DNA of 64,000 nucleotides from Propionibacteriaceae bacterium (lineage in GTDB: Bacteria; Actinomycetota; Actinomycetes; Propionibacteriales; Propionibacteriaceae). The number at the start of each line of letters is the position of its first letter. The first letter of the stretch is position 1. Shown piece after piece: positions 59,552 to 64,000 of this stretch. The stretch covers positions 1 to 64,000 of the forward strand of contig JAUNUF010000001.1 of the NCBI GenBank assembly GCA_030538315.1, written 5' to 3'. The notes below the pieces were generated by a model that worked only from the letters and a program-made list of their open reading frames with translations, was not told the DNA's origin and made no database searches. A program made the translations under genes and the position numbers.

Positions 59552-62264
59552 CGGCGGGCTGTTCCCCAGCAGGAGCTGGCTGTTCCGCTGCACGCCGAGG
59601 CCGCATCATGGCCTCCTGGACGCGAGCGGCGAGCGCTGGTTCGAGATCTCGGCCTTCAGCACGCAGCATCCGGTTGAGCCGAACGACGGCGTGGTCAACA
59701 TCGCTGTGGCGCCCGGCCATCCGGAGCGCTTCGATCTCCCGCACCGAGAGTGCGTCGTCGAACGGCGCGCCCATGCGGCCCTGATGGACGGCCCACAGCG
59801 CAAGGGTGAGGTCTCCCTGAGCCAGGCATCGGTCTGCCAGAACGCAGGCGGCGTCCACGATCATCGAGACCATGTCGGCGTGGAGTTGCTGTGCCCAGTG
59901 CCACTGGAAGGCGAACGTGCCCAGGGGCTCGCCCCGCACCAACGCCAAGGCATCCTGCAACGTGGTGGTGCTGGCCAGCGTCACGCCCCCGCTGAGCAGC
60001 GCGGTGAACTGCTCCCAATCCGAAGTGACCCGCTCGTCAAGTGACACCCGGCCCGTGTACGCATCCGGCAGGTACGGAACCCCGACTTCATCGGCACCCA
60101 GCCAGGTGCGCAGCCGCGACATGTTGGAGCGTCGGGTGGCATCTGCCACCTGCAGATCCCGCAGCATCAGCGTGGGTGTGGAGCCCGGATGCTGCAGCAG
60201 CCACGCGCAGTACTCCATGCACTGGCCGGTGGCCCGCGTGGGTGCGGTGCCGGCGGCGCCCGTGATCCCGAGGTCTCCCAGGAGCAGCAGGGTGGGGTGT
60301 GACGGAGAACTCAGCGTGGTCATGGGGCGCTCCTCAGGGCGGTCCTGCCGGGGGAGGGGGAGAACGTTGGGCGGGAGATCGTCATCTGTCACCCACCACG
60401 GCGCGGGCTCCGTGCTGGTCTGACCCGTGGCGGTGAGGAGTTCCAGCAGCGCCCGGCGGGCCGGCGCGGTGACCAGTTGGGGTGTGAAGCTGCAGCCCCG
60501 GAGGCTGGCCTGCCCCCCATCAACACGGATCTGGGTGAGGGGAAGGTGGAGTGGTTCCGTGATGCTGGCCAGCACCGAGACCCCCACGTGGCCGAGCGAT
60601 AGGGCGTCCGTGACCTCATCCAGCTGGGCCGGGCTGAGCGGCGTGAAGAAGACCACGACGGTGGGGCCGAAGGCGTCTGCCAGATCCTCGTCTGCGCGCA
60701 TCTCGGCAAGGGAATGCTGCCGCAGAGCCATGCGCCGCTCGGAACACATCCGGGTGAGCTGCTCCAAACCCTCGGCCGTGGTGGCTGCACCCATGACTCT
60801 GGGGTCATCCATGGCGTCGACCCACTCTGGCCCGCCCACCAGGAAGACGTTGACATCGGCTGACCAGGGCGCGCACGTGAGGCCCGTGACGGCAGCACCG
60901 ATCGCGGCGGGTGCCTCAGCACCGGTGAACACCAGCACGCGTTCGGATTCGAGATCCACCTCCACCGGCTCATCGTGGTTCCAACCCAGCGTCACCATGG
61001 TGGGTGTGGCCTCCGCGTTGGTGGGCTCCGCGGCTTCCGCGCGGTGGGCCAACGCCGTCCAGAACCGGGCGACGTGGGCTGGCACCGGAAGCAGCCGGCG
61101 CCCCACGGCGCGGGCGAGCAACTGGGCCCGACGCCTGGCTCCGACCCCCACCAGGACTGCGCTGGCCAGCGTTGCGCCGACGGGCGCCAGCAGCCCGGAA
61201 TAGTCATCTGCGTCTGATGCCTCTGCCACATCCGCTGCGTCAGCCAGATTCTCCACGGGGTTTGCTGTGTCAGCGAAGCTCTGTTCTTCAACCGCCTGGG
61301 GGAAGCCGGAGCCGAAGGCCTCAGCCACTGCTTGGGCGGCCGCGTCCTGGCCCGTTGCTGGGTCATCAAGCTCGAGGGCCGACTCTGCTTCCGGGACCTC
61401 GGCCACCTCGTCGAGCTCAATGTGTTCACCCGCTCCGGAAAGCTCACTGGCCTCGGGAAGCTCAGCAGCCTCGGGAAGCTCGGTATCCTCAGCGGCTGTT
61501 GGCAGGCGCAGCTCCCAGCCCACGTCGATCTGATCCGGATCCGTGATCTGATCCGCATTGGCCGCCTGAATCTCCGGCCATCTGGTGGGATCCCCCAGCG
61601 CCTCGCCAGCGATGTGCCAGAGGGTGTCGCCCTCCTCCACCACGACGGTGGCCTCAGCCTGGGCAACAGGCTGAGGCAGGAGCAACTCGCCCCCTGCCTC
61701 CAACCGGGTTTCGGGCCCGAGCCCCGGGTTGAGTTCCACCAGCTCGCGCCAACGCTCGCCTGAGCCCAGCTCGCGCTCAGCGATGGCCCAGAGTTCATCA
61801 CCGGGCTGGATGACGTAAGGGCGACCCGAGGGCTCTGCAGCATCCGCGGGAGCCGGGGCCGCCGTCGGTGTGTGCTCCGCCGAGACCTGCGCGATGGCAT
61901 CAACCAACGGTGGGGGAGCAGTATCTGCCGCAGCGATGCTGGGCGCCGCAACGGCCGTCATCACCAACGTGCCCACCAGTGGTCGTAGCCATCCGGTGCC
62001 AGGCAGCCGGAGCCGGATCCGCTGCTGGCTGAGCACGGCCAGCACCTCGAAGGTGATGGTCAAGGCCAGCACTGCCCAAGCCAGCCAACCCACCAGCGCC
62101 AGCAGAGCCAGGATCACCCTGGAATCCGCGCCCACCGTGAGGGCGGTTGCCCAGTTCACCTGGAGAAGGTGCGCAGGATCCGCAAAGGTCAGCAGGAACC
62201 ACGGCACGCCGCCCAGCAGCGCGCCCAGCGCGATGAGCGCTGCGCCTGCTTTCAGAACCCGCAT
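59538..62264 (-). CDS. Membrane LysM-BTAD fusion protein of the Tad pilus locus
   Basis: A 908-residue protein. Three N-terminal hydrophobic segments lie within ~115 residues. Two LysM modules follow (YVIQPGDELWAIAERELGSG near 150; VVEEGDTLWHIAGEALGDP near 208), then an acidic Glu/Ala/Pro-rich spacer with ELPEA-type repeats and another hydrophobic stretch near 365. The C-terminal ~230 residues hold a winged-helix-like part (RRSNMSRLRTWLGADEVGV) and a bacterial transcriptional activator domain (VSLDERVTSDWEQFTALL, ALWAVHQGRM). Such proteins accompany actinobacterial Tad loci; linking wall binding with a BTAD domain suggests a surface sensor (inference). Confidence 0.8.
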   Translation of the reverse strand: MRVLKAGAALIALGALLGGVPWFLLTFADPAHLLQVNWATALTVGADSRVILALLALVGWLAWAVLALTITFEVLAVLSQQRIRLRLPGTGWLRPLVGTLVMTAVAAPSIAAADTAPPPLVDAIAQVSAEHTPTAAPAPADAAEPSGRPYVIQPGDELWAIAERELGSGERWRELVELNPGLGPETRLEAGGELLLPQPVAQAEATVVVEEGDTLWHIAGEALGDPTRWPEIQAANADQITDPDQIDVGWELRLPTAAEDTELPEAAELPEASELSGAGEHIELDEVAEVPEAESALELDDPATGQDAAAQAVAEAFGSGFPQAVEEQSFADTANPVENLADAADVAEASDADDYSGLLAPVGATLASAVLVGVGARRRAQLLARAVGRRLLPVPAHVARFWTALAHRAEAAEPTNAEATPTMVTLGWNHDEPVEVDLESERVLVFTGAEAPAAIGAAVTGLTCAPWSADVNVFLVGGPEWVDAMDDPRVMGAATTAEGLEQLTRMCSERRMALRQHSLAEMRADEDLADAFGPTVVVFFTPLSPAQLDEVTDALSLGHVGVSVLASITEPLHLPLTQIRVDGGQASLRGCSFTPQLVTAPARRALLELLTATGQTSTEPAPWWVTDDDLPPNVLPLPRQDRPEERPMTTLSSPSHPTLLLLGDLGITGAAGTAPTRATGQCMEYCAWLLQHPGSTPTLMLRDLQVADATRRSNMSRLRTWLGADEVGVPYLPDAYTGRVSLDERVTSDWEQFTALLSGGVTLASTTTLQDALALVRGEPLGTFAFQWHWAQQLHADMVSMIVDAACVLADRCLAQGDLTLALWAVHQGRMGAPFDDALSVREIEALRMAGRHSDVDHAVVRLNRMLRAEGRDLEPALAARVQEAMMRPRRAAEQPAPAGEQPAVTSR

Positions 62265-62287
62265 GCCTGGCCCTCCTTGGTGTCGTG

Positions 62288-62467
62288 TCAGCCCGGCAGC
62301 TTGCCGGTGACGTATTCGGTGATCACGGCGATGATGATGGCGGCAACCGCCGCGGCCCCGGCCAGCAGGATGGCGTTCTCGGTGCTTTGGCTGAGCCCGC
62401 GTTCGTCGTGGCGGGCGGGGGCGAGGGCCTGGATGATCAGGCCGATGGTGTGGTGCAGGGCAGACAT
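62288..62467 (-). CDS. Flp-pilin-like small membrane peptide
   Basis: A 59-residue peptide from ATG 62467 with GAGGAG 7 nt upstream. After a polar N-terminus containing RGLSQSTENAILLAG, it has one hydrophobic helix of ~22 residues and a short tail. Size, single helix and position next to TadBC fit a Flp-type pilin or pseudopilin, although the classical processing site G/xxxxEY is not exact (E is present in STENAI). Two DnaA-like boxes lie upstream. Confidence 0.6.
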   Translation of the reverse strand: MSALHHTIGLIIQALAPARHDERGLSQSTENAILLAGAAAVAAIIIAVITEYVTGKLPG

Positions 62468-62516
62468 TGGTTTCTCCTCAAGAACACTCTGGCTGGTTGA
62501 CGTGGGTGAAATGTGG

Positions 62517-62557
62517 TTATCCACAGGGGTTGATGAAAGGGCGAAAAGTTATCCACA
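62517..62557. promoter_or_regulatory. Pair of perfect DnaA-like boxes
   Basis: TTATCCACA occurs at 62517-62525 and 62549-62557, same strand, 32 bp apart (about three helical turns), in the 110-bp gap between the pilin-like gene and tadC. No other feature of an origin is present. Regulation of the pilin gene by DnaA or chance are both possible. Confidence 0.4.
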
Positions 62558-62577
62558 ACGGGTGAAGGCTCTTGACA

Positions 62578-63453
62578 TCAGCTCCCTGCCAGTTGAAGTA
62601 GCGCGGGCGCCAGCAGGGCCAGGCCCAGCAACAGCGCCGGGATGGTCATCCACATGGTCATCGATTCGCTGGCCGCCTGCGCTCGTTGCTTCTGCTGGCT
62701 CAGGTGCGCATCGCGGAGTTCCCGAACCCGCGCGCGGAGCACGTCCGCCAACCCCGCGCCCTGCTCCTCCAGCTGCATCACGTCTGCGAAATCCGAAAGC
62801 TCAGGAACTCCCCATTCCTCCGCGATGCTGCGCAGCTCAGGCCACGGCTGCACCTGCTCCATCCGTGCACGCTCGAGCCCGGCCGTGATGCGCTGGAACA
62901 GCGGGGCTGCGGATATGGCCGCTGCGTTGGCCGTGGCCTGCGCCGCGGAGGCGTTGGCGAGGCGTTCCAGCACCACAAGATCGAAGAAGGTGTGGATGCC
63001 GTCGACGGCGGCGCGCTGCTGCTCTTCCGCGCCTGAGCGCAGCCGCACATCTGCGATGAAGAAGCCGCCCACCGCGCCCACCAGCGCAGCGGCCAGCGGC
63101 GTCAAGCCCACCGTCCGGCCCTGAATGAACTGCATGAGGGCCCACAACGCCGGCACGAAGAACCCGGCCAACGTCCACACCATCTTCTCGACGAAGAAAT
63201 CCCCGACGCTGCGCCCCTGCATCAGCAGCAGCTTCTGCTGGCGCGCGCTGAGCGGCAACCGCAGGCGACGCTGCAGCTGCTCCGCCCATCCGTCCAGCCC
63301 TTCGGCCACCAGCGGCTCCACCGTTGGGGCCTTCCGGTCCAGCGCGGCCAACGCGTCGCCCAGCCGCACCGGGGCAGTGGTGGCGCCCCTGATGACGAGC
63401 AGGGCGCCGAAGCCGGCCACCATGCCGCATGCGATTGCCAGCCCCAGCATCAT
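62578..63453 (-). CDS. Tad pilus inner-membrane protein, T2SSF domain (TadC-like)
   Basis: A ~291-residue protein from ATG 63453, which overlaps the upstream gene's stop. Two hydrophobic segments near the N-terminus and one near 105-150 surround cytoplasmic helices typical of the type II secretion F domain (AVDGIHTFFDLVVLERLAN, LERARMEQVQPWPELRSIAEEW, split). A final hydrophobic segment closes the protein. TadB and TadC form the platform on which the Tad ATPase assembles the pilus. Confidence 0.85.
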   Translation of the reverse strand: MMLGLAIACGMVAGFGALLVIRGATTAPVRLGDALAALDRKAPTVEPLVAEGLDGWAEQLQRRLRLPLSARQQKLLLMQGRSVGDFFVEKMVWTLAGFFVPALWALMQFIQGRTVGLTPLAAALVGAVGGFFIADVRLRSGAEEQQRAAVDGIHTFFDLVVLERLANASAAQATANAAAISAAPLFQRITAGLERARMEQVQPWPELRSIAEEWGVPELSDFADVMQLEEQGAGLADVLRARVRELRDAHLSQQKQRAQAASESMTMWMTIPALLLGLALLAPALLQLAGS

Positions 63454-64000
63454 GACTGGCTCCTCAGGAATCTGGGTGCCATGGGCGGCACCGTCTGGCG
63501 GCGCAACACCACCAGACACCCCAGATATGCCACCGCGAGCGTGACGGCGATCAGCTGCCCCAGCGGTGTGCGGTAGGGCGCAAAGAAGGCGCCGTTGAAC
63601 AGGAGGGCAGCGCCCAGCACGGACAGGGTGATGAACGTCACTTGGCGCACCACGATGCGTGGCTTTGCACGCTCTGCCGCCACCTCGCGGAGCGCCCGGA
63701 GCCGCTCCTGGCAGTTGTCCGACAGGGCGGCCAGCGTGGTGCGGGCGCCTGCCCCGCCCCGGCCTGCAGCGATGGCCAGCGCGGCGACCACCGCGTCGGC
63801 ATCTGCCGAGCGCAGTTCATCTGCCATGGCGAAGAGGGCATCGCGCATGCTCCACCGCTGATCCAGCCGTGCGCAGAGCCGCGTCACAGGGGCGGCCAGC
63901 GCCGGAGACGCCTGATGGCGGGTGGCGAAGATGGCATCGCGGATGGACTTGCCCGATGAGAGCGAGGTGGCAAGCAGGCGCACCCAACGGTCGAGTGCCG
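63450..64000 (-). CDS. Tad pilus inner-membrane protein (TadB-like), 5' end outside window
   Basis: An open frame enters from the right edge and continues for about 183 codons to the stop at 63450. It shows the F-domain sequence LDRWVRLLATSLSSGKSIRD, then DELRSADADAVVAALAIAAG and ATLAALSDNCQERLRALREVAAERAK (split), followed by two C-terminal hydrophobic segments. It overlaps the tadC start by 4 nt. The rest of the Tad locus (ATPase, prepilin peptidase) is expected beyond the window. Confidence 0.85.
   Translation of the reverse strand, partial: ALDRWVRLLATSLSSGKSIRDAIFATRHQASPALAAPVTRLCARLDQRWSMRDALFAMADELRSADADAVVAALAIAAGRGGAGARTTLAALSDNCQERLRALREVAAERAKPRIVVRQVTFITLSVLGAALLFNGAFFAPYRTPLGQLIAVTLAVAYLGCLVVLRRQTVPPMAPRFLRSQS

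Overview
The window is high-GC, densely coded DNA with GTG/TTG starts, many ATGA-type overlaps, actinobacterial families (Sir2, Lgt with an acidic tail, BTAD/LysM protein beside Tad pilus genes, ROK regulator, MalFG-type sugar ABC genes without a local ATPase) and many leaderless promoters. It fits a Gram-positive actinobacterium, probably Propionibacteriaceae-like. The lineage is an inference from gene content. I see no rRNA, tRNA or CRISPR array.

Layout. 1-18.4 kb is mostly core. It holds an E2-fold protein, lgt, a DCC thiol protein, a ROK regulator, small membrane proteins, a GH4 phosphoglycosidase, a Phd/RelE toxin-antitoxin pair, an alkyltransferase-like protein, Sir2, an FMN reductase, an iron-regulated feoA-feoB-NifU operon, a TIGR01777 epimerase, rhomboid, a YibE/F protein, an M23 peptidase, a lactonase and a HAD phosphatase. 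18.6-30.5 kb is a defence island: a hypothetical protein, a type I restriction system (hsdM-hsdS-hsdR) with a DUF433/DUF5615 toxin-antitoxin pair and a truncated antidote between hsdS and hsdR, a Fic protein, an ApeA-like HEPN protein, a frameshifted VOC gene and a rhuM remnant. 30.5-33.9 kb is a small nucleobase or nucleoside utilisation operon on the minus strand plus a DUF2200 gene.

34.0-50.7 kb is the most unusual region. It carries a DUF5682 protein, an AlbA_2/HTH regulator, a VWA protein, a SWIM zinc-finger protein, three DUF4132 paralogues (the third with a WGR domain), a remnant of a fourth, and a MoxR AAA+ ATPase. The families match the uncharacterised E. coli yehI/yehL/yehM/yehP/yehQ set. 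The AlbA_2 gene is bracketed by two 34-bp repeats differing at one base, and the DUF4132-MoxR half lies between two related long hairpins. Most of these genes have a TANNNT element 6-7 nt before the start codon, so each may be transcribed on its own as a leaderless mRNA.

50.7-64 kb is metabolic and surface-related: a sugar ABC operon with DUF624, tandem diiron desaturase-like proteins (one lacking the ligands) with a TetR gene, a dCMP deaminase, a PAP2 phosphatase, a PfkB kinase, and the end of a Tad pilus locus (LysM-BTAD membrane protein, pilin-like peptide, TadC, TadB).

DnaA-box-like 9-mers cluster at 1770-2186, 18438-18469 and 62517-62557.
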